Below are positions 18,727 through 28,672 of a DNA stretch of 64,000 bases, piece by piece. The stretch is from the NCBI GenBank assembly GCA_016932075.1, contig JAFGDP010000042.1:24570-88569 (forward strand), written 5' to 3'. The stretch's first letter is position 1. Every line of letters begins with the position of its first letter. Source of the DNA: Chitinispirillaceae bacterium (GTDB lineage: Bacteria; Fibrobacterota; Chitinivibrionia; Chitinivibrionales; Chitinispirillaceae). The notes below the pieces were generated by a model, which worked only from the letters and a program-made list of their open reading frames with translations, had not been told where the DNA came from and made no database searches. Made by a program: the position numbers and the translations under genes.

Positions 18727-19611
18727 TTATATAAATACTTTCACCGGCCTACACAGGTCGTCCTTTGCTCTCCTCAGCACTGCCACCGGCGTATGCCGGC
18801 CATTAAACGCAATGATCGGTTGGCCCCGCGCCCCTCCGTCCGGCAGTTCTTTACAGACGACCGTACGTCCGTTTCTGAGCCGCGCGATCCGGGGCTCATC
18901 ATCAACGATTATCCGGTTCAAGTCACCGCATGCATTATAGGCTGAAATGATTTTTTCGTTCAGCCTGTTCCCGCTTTCAAGCATGCACGCGTTTTCCACA
19001 GTAAATGCTCCTATCGACAGTCGCCGCACCGAAAGCGCATAACCGCACGTATCAAGCGCGGCCGCGATATCGCGGGCAAGCGCCCGAACATACGTTCCCC
19101 CCGAACAGCTTACCTCCAGCAGCGCCTGTCCCGACGGTTCGTTATAACGCACCAGCGTAAGGTCATGGATAACCACTTCACGCTCAGGAAGTACGACGCT
19201 TTCCCCCCGGCGGGCCAAGCGGTAGGCGCGTCTTCCCTTGACTTTTACTGCCGAGAACTGCGGCGGCACCTGCATAATCGGTCCGCGGAAACGGGACAGC
19301 ACGTCTTCGCAGGCATTCCGCCGCGGCACGGCATTGCCTGAAATAATCACCCGTCCCTGAGCATCAAGCGTATCGGTCTGCGAGCCGAACTGAATCTCGA
19401 AACGATATTTTTTTGGCTCCAGCGGCAAAAACGGCAGCAGCCGTGTTGCATTGCCAAGCGCGATCAGGAGAAGGCCGCTTGCCTGCGGATCAAGCGTACC
19501 GGCATGGCCGGCCTTGGCACATCCAAGCAAACGGCGCACCAGCGACACAGCGGTGAATGAAGAGATACCGCGCTGTTTATCGATGCAAAGAAATCCATGG
19601 AGAGAGCTCAA
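18727..19611 (-). CDS. truB: tRNA pseudouridine-55 synthase
   Basis: The family block GHAGTLDPQASGLLLIALGNATRLLPF holds the catalytic Asp. KKYRFEIQFGSQTDTLDAQG, VPPQFSAVKVKGRRAYRLARRG and a C-terminal PUA-like region follow. It makes pseudouridine 55 in the T-loop of tRNAs. I place the start at TTG 19611: AAGGGAA lies 5 nt upstream, the product then begins MSSLHGFLCIDKQRG as expected, and TTGA makes a 4-bp overlap with the nrnA stop. The longer frame to 19680 would add 23 residues inside nrnA. Confidence 0.94.
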   Translation of the reverse strand: MSSLHGFLCIDKQRGISSFTAVSLVRRLLGCAKAGHAGTLDPQASGLLLIALGNATRLLPFLPLEPKKYRFEIQFGSQTDTLDAQGRVIISGNAVPRRNACEDVLSRFRGPIMQVPPQFSAVKVKGRRAYRLARRGESVVLPEREVVIHDLTLVRYNEPSGQALLEVSCSGGTYVRALARDIAAALDTCGYALSVRRLSIGAFTVENACMLESGNRLNEKIISAYNACGDLNRIIVDDEPRIARLRNGRTVVCKELPDGGARGQPIIAFNGRHTPVAVLRRAKDDLCRPVKVFI

Positions 19612-20561
19612 CCAAGTTCCCTTGCGATTATCGCGAGCATCTCTTTGAGCGCCTGCGCAAACGGTGCCTTCATCGTGCATCCCGCAGCGCTTGAATGGCC
19701 GCCGCCGTCCTTAATCTGAGACGCAATTTTCCCCACATCCACCGCCCCTTTTGAGCGAAGGCTGAAATGGGTCTCGGATTCGTTGTGCTTTGCCAGAAGG
19801 CCGACCTCCACGTCCGCAGCGGTGATCGTATAATCGGCCATGCCTTCGCTGTCACTGTATACCGCACCGAGCTCGTCAAACAACGTCATGGGCAATTCCA
19901 TGGAGCAAACCTTGCCGTCGAGGTGAAAATCGAGCGTCGACCAGATGCGCGACTGCAGAAGAAGCGCGGTCCTTGAATGCGAAGCATAAATCCGCTCATA
20001 CACCGCGGCCGGATCGGCTCCCCGACGCGCAAGATCGGAACCTATACCGAGAATGGACGACGTGGTGTTGGGGAAACGGAATCCACCGGTATCGGTCAGG
20101 ATGGCGACATACAGCGCCTCGGCAACGTGGGGTGGAAAATCGACGCCGTGGTCAATAAAAAACCGGTAGAGAAGCTCGCCGGTTGCCGAGGCGTGTGTAT
20201 CGACGATATTGACAGTACCGAAGACCCCGTTGTCACGATGATGGTCGATATTAATAACCGGCACGCCGTCAAAATCAGCAGTATCCCAGCCGAGGCGTCC
20301 TTTGTTGGAGCAATCGAGTACCACCAGCACCTCCACCGGGCCCCGCGGACGCTGTGTGGAAATACGATCGGCATGCCGCATGAACATAAACTTTCCCGGC
20401 ACCGGATCATGGTTATACATACACGGCTTTTTTCCGATTGACTCAAGATACCACGCAAACGCGAGCTGCGAACCGACGCAATCACCGTCAAGGCTCAGGT
20501 GGGATGTTATGCAAAACCTCGTGTGCTGACTGATAAGGCTGTTAAGATTGTTCCAGGTCAT
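19608..20561 (-). CDS. nrnA: DHH/DHHA1 phosphoesterase (NrnA-like nanoRNase / pAp phosphatase)
   Basis: A 317-residue protein. The DHH domain has SLDGDCVGSQLA (D and metal ligands), VVLDCSNKGR and the signature NIDHHRDN; the DHHA1 domain ends with GGGHSSAAGC. Such proteins degrade 2-5-mer RNAs and often dephosphorylate 3'-phosphoadenosine 5'-phosphate. It sits between rbfA and truB, its usual place, and overlaps both: 20 bp with rbfA and 4 bp with truB. The dual activity is family knowledge. Confidence 0.93.
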   Translation of the reverse strand: MTWNNLNSLISQHTRFCITSHLSLDGDCVGSQLAFAWYLESIGKKPCMYNHDPVPGKFMFMRHADRISTQRPRGPVEVLVVLDCSNKGRLGWDTADFDGVPVINIDHHRDNGVFGTVNIVDTHASATGELLYRFFIDHGVDFPPHVAEALYVAILTDTGGFRFPNTTSSILGIGSDLARRGADPAAVYERIYASHSRTALLLQSRIWSTLDFHLDGKVCSMELPMTLFDELGAVYSDSEGMADYTITAADVEVGLLAKHNESETHFSLRSKGAVDVGKIASQIKDGGGHSSAAGCTMKAPFAQALKEMLAIIARELG

Positions 20562-20907
20562 TTTGTATTTCTTTAAGAAGTTCGTTTATATGGCTGCTGT
20601 ATTCAATCGAATCATCCCGTTTAAAACAAAGCTGCGGGAAGTGCTTCATGGTAACGCGGCGAGCAACGATACGCTGAATGTACGCCGCTGCGGCGTTGAT
20701 TACCTCGAAAGCATTCTTCCGGACATTTTCCTCACCGTAAATGCTTATATGCACCGTTGCATTGCGGGTATCCTGAGACAATTTTACATGTGTCACCGTC
20801 ACGACCGGCGGAATGCGCGGATCGCGCATTTCCCGAGCGATGACCGTTCCGATCTCCTGCCGCAACTGTTCGGCAAGCCGTTGAATATGGTACTGCGATG
20901 ATGGCAT
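20542..20907 (-). CDS. rbfA: Ribosome-binding factor A
   Basis: A 121-residue KH-type protein with the family pattern RLAEQLRQEIGTVIAREMRDPRI, VTVTHVKLSQDTRNATVHISIYG and PQLCFKRDDSIEYSSHINELL. It helps mature the 30S subunit at the 16S 5' end. It begins 14 bp after infB, and its 3' end overlaps nrnA. Confidence 0.95.
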   Translation of the reverse strand: MPSSQYHIQRLAEQLRQEIGTVIAREMRDPRIPPVVTVTHVKLSQDTRNATVHISIYGEENVRKNAFEVINAAAAYIQRIVARRVTMKHFPQLCFKRDDSIEYSSHINELLKEIQNDLEQS

Positions 20908-20921
20908 GATACGTCACTCGT

Positions 20922-23378
20922 TCAGGAAGAGCTAAGCTTGCGGGCGATTTCGACCTCCTCGTAGGTCTCGATACGGTCTCCCGCACGGTAATCCTGATAA
21001 TTTTCAAGGCTCAATCCGCACTCCTGATTCGCCAATACCTCGCGGACATCATCGGCGACACGCCGAAGGCTTCCGATTCTGGAATCGCACACCACGACGT
21101 CGTCACGTATGAGTCGCGCCTTGACCCCACGCGTGACCGTTCCGGATTCGACATAGCAACCGGCAATCATGCCCACCTTCGAGACCTTGAACACCTTGCG
21201 CACCTCGACTGCTGCCAGAACCGTCTCCTTGATTTCCGGCTTGAGCATACCTTCCATGGCACTGCGCACAGCGTCAACCGCTTCATAAATAATGCGGTAG
21301 GTGCGTATTTCGATACCCTCCTTGCGCGCGAGTTCCCGGATCTTCGAATTGGGCGAGAGGTGAAATCCGATGATAAGCGCATTCGAAGCGGCTGCGAGAT
21401 TGATATCGCTCTCCTTTATGGCTCCGACGCTCTTGTGGATGACGCAGACTTTGATCTCCTTGGTGGACAACTTTTCGAGTGAAGCGGCAAGCGCTTCTAC
21501 AGAGCCGTCAACGTCGCCCTTGATAATGAGATTAAGCGACTGCACGGCACCCGTCTGAATCTGCTCGTACAGGTGGTCAAGCGACACGATGCCGATACGC
21601 CGCAGCTCCCGCTCTTTCTGGGCAAGGCGCCGCCGCGCGGCGATTTCCCGTGCCTCTTTTTCATCCTCGCAGACTTTGAATGAATCGCCTGCCTGTGGCG
21701 TCCCATCAAGGCCAAGCACCAAGACCGGCTGTGACGGCCGGGTGGAATCGACCGATTGCCCCCGTTCGTTGAGCATGTCGCGCACGCGACCGAAGTGAAT
21801 ACCCGTTACGAACGAATCGCCGCGCCGCAGCGTGCCTTTTTCGATAAGCACCGTTGCCACCGGACCTCTTCCTTTGTCAAGTTCGGCCTCGATCACGACC
21901 CCGCGTGCCGAACCGGACGGATTTGCCTTGAGGTCAAGCAGCTCGGTTTCAAGGGCCAGCACTTCAAGCAGCCTCTCGACGCCCGTGCCTTTCTTTGCCG
22001 AAATCTCCACACACGACACCTGGCCGCCGTAATCTTCCACCAACACGTTGTACTGGGCCAGTTCGTTCTTGACTTTATCAATATTTGCGGTCGGAAGGTC
22101 TGTTTTGTTGATGGCAACCACGATCGGAACACCGGCGGCACGGGCATGATCGATAGCCTCCTTGGTCTGGGGCATAACCCCGGAATCTGCAGCGACCACG
22201 AGAACGATCACATCGGTAATCTGTGATCCGCGTGCGCGCATGGCGGTAAATGCCTCATGACCCGGTGTGTCCAGAAAGGTGACCGAGCCGTGAACGGTTT
22301 TCACCTCGTACGCAGCAATATGCTGTGTTATCCCTCCCGATTCGCCTGCAATCACGTTCGTTTTTCTGATATAATCGAGCAGAGAGGTCTTGCCGTGGTC
22401 AACGTGGCCCATGACCGTGACTACCGGAGCGCGAGGCTCCAGCGTCCCTTCCGCCTCCTCCTCCTTCACTTCCTCATCCGCGGCGTATTCGGTCATGAGC
22501 TGGGCGGTATAGCCAAACTCGTCGGATAGAAGTTCAATCGTAGGAAAATCAAGCCGCTGGTTGATGGTCACAAACATGCCGAGTTCAAGGCACTTGGTAA
22601 TGACTTCCGCAGGCAACACGTTCATCATGTTTGCCAGCTCGTTGGCGGTCACAAATTCTGACACGTTGAGAACCTTCCTCTGCTCCTGGTCCTCCGCATC
22701 TTTCTGACCGCTCTCTTTACGGTACTTTTTACGGGCCGATCCGGATCCTATTTTCGCCAGGGTCTTCTTGATGTTGGCCTTTAATTCCATTTCATCAACT
22801 TCGACCCGTTCATAGCGCTTCTTTCCGGTCTTTCTCTTCCCCTTGTCATGCCCGCGACCGGCACCGAACGGCTTTTCGCCTGGAGTCCCTTCGGTCGCGG
22901 GTGAAGGCGGGATAAATCGCGTGGTGACCGGTCCTGACGGCATATACGTATCACGGCGCCACGGGGTGCCGTTACGAGTTGTCGGCTGGGACGAGGGCAC
23001 GGCACGGCGAACACCCGGATGGTGCCATGCACCCGGTTTCCTTTCCGGTTTGGCAGGCACCTCCGCTTTGGCTTCAGGCGCAGCCGCCGGAGGTGCTGCC
23101 GCCTCAATGTGCGGCGCCTGTTGCTCCTCCTGCTGCAGTCCGGCTTCGGCAGCGAGGTCCTCGCGTGCCTTGGTGAGCATCTGACGCTTGCGCTCATATT
23201 CCCGTTTGATCTCGGCCCGCTCCTGTTCGAACTTCTTCTTGATTTCGTCCCGCAGGTTTTCATCAACCGTGCTCATATGGCTCTTCACGGCGATACCCAT
23301 CCCGCGGAGCATCTGCACGAGCGCTTCACTCGAGACCTTGAACTCCTGCGCTAATTTGTATACTTTCTCTTTTGCCAT
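20922..23378 (-). CDS. infB: Translation initiation factor IF-2
   Basis: An 818-residue protein. A first IF2_N motif ([20 protein letters not shown], 5-45) is followed by an Ala/Pro/Lys-rich linker (about 60-230), a second IF2_N (about 235-300), the GTPase core [30 protein letters not shown] and NKTDLP (about 325-480), and the C-terminal fMet-tRNA-binding domains. It brings initiator tRNA to the 30S subunit; the initiator tRNA gene is also in this window (51.5 kb). ATG 23378 follows AAGGTGGAACA. Confidence 0.98.
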   Translation of the reverse strand: MAKEKVYKLAQEFKVSSEALVQMLRGMGIAVKSHMSTVDENLRDEIKKKFEQERAEIKREYERKRQMLTKAREDLAAEAGLQQEEQQAPHIEAAAPPAAAPEAKAEVPAKPERKPGAWHHPGVRRAVPSSQPTTRNGTPWRRDTYMPSGPVTTRFIPPSPATEGTPGEKPFGAGRGHDKGKRKTGKKRYERVEVDEMELKANIKKTLAKIGSGSARKKYRKESGQKDAEDQEQRKVLNVSEFVTANELANMMNVLPAEVITKCLELGMFVTINQRLDFPTIELLSDEFGYTAQLMTEYAADEEVKEEEAEGTLEPRAPVVTVMGHVDHGKTSLLDYIRKTNVIAGESGGITQHIAAYEVKTVHGSVTFLDTPGHEAFTAMRARGSQITDVIVLVVAADSGVMPQTKEAIDHARAAGVPIVVAINKTDLPTANIDKVKNELAQYNVLVEDYGGQVSCVEISAKKGTGVERLLEVLALETELLDLKANPSGSARGVVIEAELDKGRGPVATVLIEKGTLRRGDSFVTGIHFGRVRDMLNERGQSVDSTRPSQPVLVLGLDGTPQAGDSFKVCEDEKEAREIAARRRLAQKERELRRIGIVSLDHLYEQIQTGAVQSLNLIIKGDVDGSVEALAASLEKLSTKEIKVCVIHKSVGAIKESDINLAAASNALIIGFHLSPNSKIRELARKEGIEIRTYRIIYEAVDAVRSAMEGMLKPEIKETVLAAVEVRKVFKVSKVGMIAGCYVESGTVTRGVKARLIRDDVVVCDSRIGSLRRVADDVREVLANQECGLSLENYQDYRAGDRIETYEEVEIARKLSSS

Positions 23379-23445
23379 TGTTCCACCTTGTAACGTGGCG
23401 GTGTAGTACTTGTTATCGGTCGCTCAATGAGCACGTTGTACACGG

Positions 23446-24765
23446 TCAGGTCTGCTCAGATCTCTCCTGTTCTTCGGCGTTTTGGAATTCCGCAGAACCC
23501 TGTCCTCCCTCTTCCGCTGCAGGGGCAGCAGCAGCCTCACCAGCATTGTTGTGCACATCATCGCCGGCAGCTTCCTGCTCCATGTCCCCGCCGGTTGCTG
23601 CAGAACCCTCTGGGGCTTGTTCTGCCGCATCTTCACTGCCGACTTCTTCGGCAGGTGTCGGGGCGCTCTCATTCATCGCAGCAGCACGCTGCTCTTCGGT
23701 CATATTATTGAACTCCTCGTCCCCGAATACATCGATCTCCTTGTCGAGCATTTTTGAGGCCAGACGGATGTTTTGTCCGTCGCGGCCGATTGCCTGGGCA
23801 AGATCCTCTTCCCTGATCACGACGAGTATTTTTTTCTCGCCGACCGGAATCACCCGTTTTACCTCGGCCGGAGCGAAAACACGGCGTACCAGAAGCGACA
23901 GTTCTTCGGTCCAATTTATGATATCGATCCGTTCGTTGGAAAGCTCGCGGACAATCGCCTGAACACGGTTGCCACGCATGCCGACACACGCGCCGACCGG
24001 ATCGACCCTGCTGTCGCTTGTGGTGACCGCGATTTTTGAACGGTGGCCCGGATCGCGAACGACTTTCACAATACGAACCGTCTTGTCGAAAATTTCCGGA
24101 ACCTCGAGTTCAAAGAGTCGCGCCAAAAACTCCGGACACGTCCGTGAGACGATCACCATGGGGCCTTTCGGATTGTTCTTTACTTCCACAATACATGCCC
24201 TGATATTCTGCCCCTGGCGGTAACGCTCTTTTCTGATCTGCTCCCGGTACGGCATGACCGCCTCGGTACGGCCGAGATTGACGAGCAGGTTACCTTTGTC
24301 GATCTGCTGCACCGTCCCGGTGACCAGCTCGCCGATTCGGTCGTAGAAATCGGCATAGATCTTTTCCCGCTCCGCTTCACGCACCCGCTGAAGCAGTACC
24401 TGTTTCGCCGTCTGAATCGCGGACCTTCCGAATTGACCGATGTCGAGGTCCTGCACAAGCTCATCCCCGACCTCAAGCTCCTGGTCGATTGTTTTCGCGT
24501 CCTCAAGGGAGATCTCGTTTTCCGGATCAACAACGGTCTGAACCACGGTCTGGTGGGTAGCAACCTCCAGGATACCTTTCTCCCTGTCGACCTGCACATC
24601 GACGTGCGCCGGAGTTCCCAGATATTTTTTGGCTGCAGATACGAGCGCGTCCTTGAGCGTATCGAGCACCAGATCAAGTGAAATGCTTTTTTCCTTGGTA
24701 ACTGCGCTGAGCGATGAAAGAATATCAAGCCCCTTTACCGCTTCATTTTTGCTTCTCTTTGCCAT
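23446..24765 (-). CDS. nusA: Transcription termination/antitermination factor NusA
   Basis: A 439-residue protein: N-terminal RNA-polymerase-binding domain (about 1-125), S1 (ELVTGTVQQIDKGNLLVNLGRTEAVMPY), KH1 (DPVGACVGMRGNRVQAIVRELSNERIDI) and KH2 (AIGRDGQNIRLASKM). The last 90 residues or so are a low-complexity Ala/Glu tail instead of the acidic repeats of enterobacteria. It controls pausing, termination and antitermination. ATG 24765 follows AAAGGAAAGTACGA. The leader hairpin upstream of rimP is a possible target of its own activity. Confidence 0.97.
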   Translation of the reverse strand: MAKRSKNEAVKGLDILSSLSAVTKEKSISLDLVLDTLKDALVSAAKKYLGTPAHVDVQVDREKGILEVATHQTVVQTVVDPENEISLEDAKTIDQELEVGDELVQDLDIGQFGRSAIQTAKQVLLQRVREAEREKIYADFYDRIGELVTGTVQQIDKGNLLVNLGRTEAVMPYREQIRKERYRQGQNIRACIVEVKNNPKGPMVIVSRTCPEFLARLFELEVPEIFDKTVRIVKVVRDPGHRSKIAVTTSDSRVDPVGACVGMRGNRVQAIVRELSNERIDIINWTEELSLLVRRVFAPAEVKRVIPVGEKKILVVIREEDLAQAIGRDGQNIRLASKMLDKEIDVFGDEEFNNMTEEQRAAAMNESAPTPAEEVGSEDAAEQAPEGSAATGGDMEQEAAGDDVHNNAGEAAAAPAAEEGGQGSAEFQNAEEQERSEQT

Positions 24766-24784
24766 TCGTACTTTCCTTTTATTT

Positions 24785-25240
24785 TTATTTAAACTGCAAC
24801 TCTTCTTTTCCGCTGGCAATCATATCGAGGGGCAGCGATATGGTCTGCCCGTCGATTTCACCCCGCAGATACTCGCCGTCGCATGCCGTGATGCTCATAC
24901 GAAGGGTCTTTTTCCCATCGAAAGCAGGCCGCATCTGCATGATGACGACACGGCCGACCGCGCGCTTGAAATCCCGCTCGGTTTTCAGCTTACGGTCTAT
25001 GCCAGGCGAGGAAACCTCGAGCGTATAAGAATTTCCAGAAAGAAAATCTTCCACATCCAGAAGAAGGGACAGCTCATCGGATACGCGTTCGCAATCGCCG
25101 ATGGTAACGCCATTCGCGCTGTCAATAGTGACACGCAAGACCGCCCTTCTTCCCGCCGGAACAAGCTGAAGTTCAAACAGCTCAAATCCAAGCTGATCGA
25201 GACTGGAAGCAACACGTTCACGCAGTGCTTCTGGAATCAT
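24785..25240 (-). CDS. rimP: Ribosome maturation factor RimP
   Basis: A 151-residue protein with the family pattern LGFELFELQLVPAGRRAVLRVTIDSANGVTIGDCERVSDELSLLLD and LEVSSPGIDRKLKTERDFKRAVGR. It acts in 30S assembly. ATG 25240 follows GGGAGAAACC. It is the first gene of the nusA-infB operon. Confidence 0.95.
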   Translation of the reverse strand: MIPEALRERVASSLDQLGFELFELQLVPAGRRAVLRVTIDSANGVTIGDCERVSDELSLLLDVEDFLSGNSYTLEVSSPGIDRKLKTERDFKRAVGRVVIMQMRPAFDGKKTLRMSITACDGEYLRGEIDGQTISLPLDMIASGKEELQFK

Positions 25241-25282
25241 GGTTTCTCCCGCCGCATACAATGCGAAAAATATGCAAAAAGC

Positions 25283-25302
25283 AAAAACGGGCTTTTGGCC
25301 CG
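25283..25302 (-). terminator. Terminator-like hairpin in the rimP-nusA leader (possible attenuator)
   Basis: The minus strand reads CGGGC-CAAAA-GCCCG followed by five T. It lies after a promoter at 25333-25361 and about 45 nt before the rimP start, so all transcripts from that promoter must cross it. It may also stop read-through from cca. Confidence 0.75.
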
Positions 25303-25332
25303 CTCCTTCAGCATACGGTAAATCAACGTACT

Positions 25333-25361
25333 AATATAGTTTATTGACCGGTATCGGACAA
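25333..25361 (-). promoter_or_regulatory. Sigma70-like promoter of the rimP-nusA-infB operon
   Basis: The minus strand reads TTGTCC, a 17-bp spacer, then TATATT, placing the transcript start near 25326, about 85 nt before rimP. Spacing is ideal. Confidence 0.65.
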
Positions 25362-25396
25362 GGGTTATTATCGAAACCGCGCCTTCAGGTGCCTCG

Positions 25397-26758
25397 TCAC
25401 GTGCTGTTTGGAACCTTTCCCTCGATCCATTGCCTCCTGACCAGCTCAAGCGCCTCCTCACGCGTGCGCACTTTTTCATCGAGCTGCAGATCATAGACTT
25501 CCCGAAGTATCGAGGAAAAAATCGGCCCCGGCGCAAGACCAAGGCTGATAAGGTCGGTTCCTCGAAGAAGGGGTGGCGGCTTGATCTCTTCGCGAGCCAA
25601 GTGTTCGAGCCGTTTTTTTACAAAATTGTAATTTTCGAGGTTGCCATGACTTGCACAGCAGTCAATCCGGTGCAGTTCGCACTCATCACTGATCGTGGGA
25701 CGCGACAGCAGCTTTTTAAGGGTGGCAAGACGCATGGACATAACGTTCATAAAATTCATATGATTACCGACACAGGCAACCACGGAGTCGATAAGGTCGT
25801 TTGAAGCCCGCAGCCTTTTGAGTACCGCCCGCGCCATGCGCGCGCCCACCTGATCGTGATTATTGAAGCGGATGCGGTCGGACCATTGCATGGTCGCCTT
25901 TTTGCCGATATCGTGCAGCAGCACGCTCCAAGCCAGGGTTGGCGACGATGCGGGGCCTAACAACCGGAGTGCCTTGAGCGTATGGGAAAACACGTCACCT
26001 TCGGGATGGAACTGGGGGGGTTGTTCAACTCCTCTGCACGCGGCGACTTCAGGCAGCACCAATTCCAGGAGACCGGCCTCTGCAAGAAGTGCAACCGCAT
26101 GGTCCGGATGCGGCTGCCTGAGCATCTTGTCCAGTTCGGAAAAAATGCGTTCCGGAGAGATACGGCCGACGCCCGGAGCATTCTCGCGGATCGCCTGCCA
26201 CGTGTCCTCATGAATCTGGAATCCGAATCGCGCGGCGAACCGGACGGCGCGGAGGAGACGAAGATAGTCCTCCTGAAAACGAATGGCGGGATCACCGATG
26301 GCCCTGATAACCCCCTTTTCAAGATCGCTGCGCCCGTTAACATAATCAATAATCGTGTCGGTAAGCGGATCGTAAAACATGCCGTTGATGGTAAAGTCCC
26401 TGCGCCCGGCGTCGCAGCGGGCGTCAGCGAACACCACTGTTTGAGGATGCCTGCCGTTGTTGATTCCGATATCGGAACGGAACGTGGCGACCTCAAAGGG
26501 AATGCCGCTCTCAACCACGACCACCACGCCGAATTGGGCACCTACCCCGACAGTATGGGCGAACAGCCCGGTTATGGTCTGGGGCGTTGCGTTCGTAACG
26601 ATATCGATATCTCCCCTCTTTTCGCCGCCGTGGATCATATCGCGTACGTATCCCCCGGCAAACAGCGCAGTATAGCCGCCCTTCACCAGGCGTGAAACAA
26701 TATCGAGCGCCGCCTGCCGCTTACTTCGTAGAGCCGCATCAACCATGGAGTGATCCAT
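25397..26758 (-). CDS. tRNA nucleotidyltransferase / poly(A) polymerase family, HD domain
   Basis: A 453-residue protein. The nucleotidyltransferase head has LFAGGYVRDMIHGGEKRGDIDIVTNATP (metal-binding DxD), RDFTINGMFYDPLTDTIIDYVNG and RFQEDYLRLLRAVRFAARFGF. A C-terminal HD-type region has VLLHDIGKKATMQWSDRIRFNNHDQVGA. Class II enzymes of this form add CCA to tRNA or poly(A) to RNA. The HD domain and length favour CCA addition. It is upstream of the rimP promoter and probably a separate unit. The start could instead be ATG 26746. Confidence 0.9.
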   Translation of the reverse strand: MDHSMVDAALRSKRQAALDIVSRLVKGGYTALFAGGYVRDMIHGGEKRGDIDIVTNATPQTITGLFAHTVGVGAQFGVVVVVESGIPFEVATFRSDIGINNGRHPQTVVFADARCDAGRRDFTINGMFYDPLTDTIIDYVNGRSDLEKGVIRAIGDPAIRFQEDYLRLLRAVRFAARFGFQIHEDTWQAIRENAPGVGRISPERIFSELDKMLRQPHPDHAVALLAEAGLLELVLPEVAACRGVEQPPQFHPEGDVFSHTLKALRLLGPASSPTLAWSVLLHDIGKKATMQWSDRIRFNNHDQVGARMARAVLKRLRASNDLIDSVVACVGNHMNFMNVMSMRLATLKKLLSRPTISDECELHRIDCCASHGNLENYNFVKKRLEHLAREEIKPPPLLRGTDLISLGLAPGPIFSSILREVYDLQLDEKVRTREEALELVRRQWIEGKVPNST

Positions 26759-26939
26759 TCGTTTTGCAAAAAATACGTCGCCGGATCAGGCACGGCAAAC
26801 CGGGATCACCTCTGCAGGGGCATATTTTCATTTTCAATAAATAGTTATTGACAGTACTACCGGGTAAAAAACATCTTTTAATCGCTACGAGCAGGTGGCG
26901 CGAACACTAAGATACTTTTTTCAACCTCTGGAGGAACTC

Positions 26940-27974
26940 ATGAGGAGTATCGGACGACTGATTGTCGGCTTATCCGTTTTAGCACTTATCGCTTCATGTG
27001 GTCTTGGATCGTATGAACAACGCGGTGACAGTGCATATCGTAAAGCCCAAGGGCTCGATGGAATCGAGAAACGCCTTCAGCAAAAAATGGCTTACACCAT
27101 GTACCAGCGGGCCATCGAATCACATCCGAACAGGATCAACAACCGGTTGCGCTCCCGTTTCCTCGAGTTATCGCTGGCACGAGCCAAGATGGTACTCAAT
27201 GAAGGATCTGCGAATTCAGACGCCATTCCGTTGTTCATGAACGATATCGAAAAACACCTGACGACCGATGCTCCGCCCAATATCCGACAGGAATACGCGC
27301 TCTTCCTCATCCAGCTCTCTGATTCCTTCTCTATCAGGGAACAGACCGAACGGGCGCTCGTCACTATCGACAAGGCGATCTCGTTCGCCAGCGACCCGAA
27401 TTCCCTGGTACAGAAAAAACAGGATCTTATAGCACGGGTGGCAAAGGAAAATTTCGAACTCGCTGAATTTGAATTTGAAAACGGCAAGCAGAATAAGGAC
27501 GACGTCGACGCCATGATACGTGCCGAATATTTTGCGAAAAAGGCGCTTCTCTATGCCCCGGAAAACGAGAAGGCCAAGCAGCTCCTCAGCGAACTCCATA
27601 AAATCAATGCCGCAACCTATTCCGGATATCTGCGGGTCATCGAAAACATCATCGACTCTTCGGCTTTCCGCAAGATCAACAAATATGATATTCTTCTTGC
27701 GATTCCGAGCCTTAAACAGGCCGGGGGCGTGAGCGCCACCGTCAGCATCTACAATTATTCATACAATCCGCTCCGCATGAAATCAGAACACTTTTTCATC
27801 GTTGACGAGGCAGGGAAACGGTACCAGGCCCATAAAAAAGCGCTCCAGGACCCCGAAATCCTGGACCAGGAGCATGAAGCTAAATACACGCTCTCTTTTC
27901 CAAAACCTGCCGGAAAAGTCCAAAAGTTAGTATATGAGAATGGCGACCACTACACGGAGAAGTGCTTCTTCTAA
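26940..27974 (+). CDS. TPR-like repeat lipoprotein of unknown function
   Basis: A 344-residue protein with a lipobox (LALIASC) about 20 residues from ATG 26940, which has GGAGGAACTC just upstream. The mature part is mostly charged helices with TPR-like spacing (about 35-230), then a beta-rich C-terminus that may be a small immunoglobulin-like fold (VSATVSIYNYSYNPLRMKSEHFFIVDEAGKRYQ). Upstream, TTGACA at 26848 is a consensus -35, but the -10 is weak. It is probably a periplasmic scaffold; I cannot name a function. A strong terminator follows. Confidence 0.8.
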   Translation: MRSIGRLIVGLSVLALIASCGLGSYEQRGDSAYRKAQGLDGIEKRLQQKMAYTMYQRAIESHPNRINNRLRSRFLELSLARAKMVLNEGSANSDAIPLFMNDIEKHLTTDAPPNIRQEYALFLIQLSDSFSIREQTERALVTIDKAISFASDPNSLVQKKQDLIARVAKENFELAEFEFENGKQNKDDVDAMIRAEYFAKKALLYAPENEKAKQLLSELHKINAATYSGYLRVIENIIDSSAFRKINKYDILLAIPSLKQAGGVSATVSIYNYSYNPLRMKSEHFFIVDEAGKRYQAHKKALQDPEILDQEHEAKYTLSFPKPAGKVQKLVYENGDHYTEKCFF

Positions 27975-28002
27975 CGGCCCGAATTTTTCTTGCTATACTT
28001 AC

Positions 28003-28028
28003 AAGGCCCTTGATAAGGGCCTTTTTTT
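28003..28028 (+). terminator. Intrinsic terminator after the TPR lipoprotein gene
   Basis: Perfect 9-bp arms AAGGCCCTT and AAGGGCCTT with a GAT loop are followed by seven T. Confidence 0.92.
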
Positions 28029-28033
28029 ATCTG

Positions 28034-28552
28034 TCACTCATCCTTGTTCGTGTTTTTTCTCTTTCTTCTGAACGGCACGACCTTGTCCGTGGTTTCCTCC
28101 TGCTGTGACGGTTCGAGCGGCTCGATGGAACGGGCTTTTGGTGGAGTGCTTTTAACCGAATCGATACTTCCCCCATGATCGCCCAGCGGTCTTTTCATGT
28201 CCAGTTTGATGATACGGAACTCGCTGGTCCTGCCGGGGTTCTGAAACCGTCCTTTCACGACATGGGGCGGCTGCAGCTTGAACACCTGCTCAACAGGGGG
28301 AAATACCGCAAGGCTCGCAAAATGCATCCACAGCCACTTGCCGACCGGCTGTGATTCCTGGTCAAGCGTATATCCGAGGCAGACACCGTACCCCTGAAAC
28401 TTCCACCCCTCTTCATCGGCCATGACATGATCCCGGGACAGATCACGGCCGATGAGACAAAACAGGTCCCCCTCATAGGCAAAATCCACCATTTCGTCCG
28501 GACCGACATACCGGGACGCGTAATCGATGATCTCCTGTTGCGAAAGCGCCAT
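28034..28552 (-). CDS. Conserved-looking hypothetical protein
   Basis: A 172-residue soluble protein that I do not recognise. The first 110 residues have mixed alpha-beta character (DEMVDFAYEGDLFCLIGRDL, then WKFQGYGVCLGY). The rest is a basic, disordered tail ending RRKRKNTNKDE. The longest frame begins with TTG 28570; ATG 28552 has AGCAGG upstream and is preferred. It stands alone between a terminator and a divergent promoter. Confidence 0.7.
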   Translation of the reverse strand: MALSQQEIIDYASRYVGPDEMVDFAYEGDLFCLIGRDLSRDHVMADEEGWKFQGYGVCLGYTLDQESQPVGKWLWMHFASLAVFPPVEQVFKLQPPHVVKGRFQNPGRTSEFRIIKLDMKRPLGDHGGSIDSVKSTPPKARSIEPLEPSQQEETTDKVVPFRRKRKNTNKDE

Positions 28553-28623
28553 GGAAACCTGCTGCCGCAAAGAATTTTAAACGGTTCGCAATGACAGTAT
28601 CAAATAAATCATAGCACCGCATC

Positions 28624-28652
28624 TTGCAATATCTTCCTCACAATTCTATACT
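28624..28652 (+). promoter_or_regulatory. Sigma70-like promoter
   Basis: TTGCAA, a 17-bp spacer and TATACT, about 20 bp before the next start codon: a near-consensus promoter. Confidence 0.65.
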
Positions 28653-28672
28653 ACATTAAAAAGGATTCCTTC

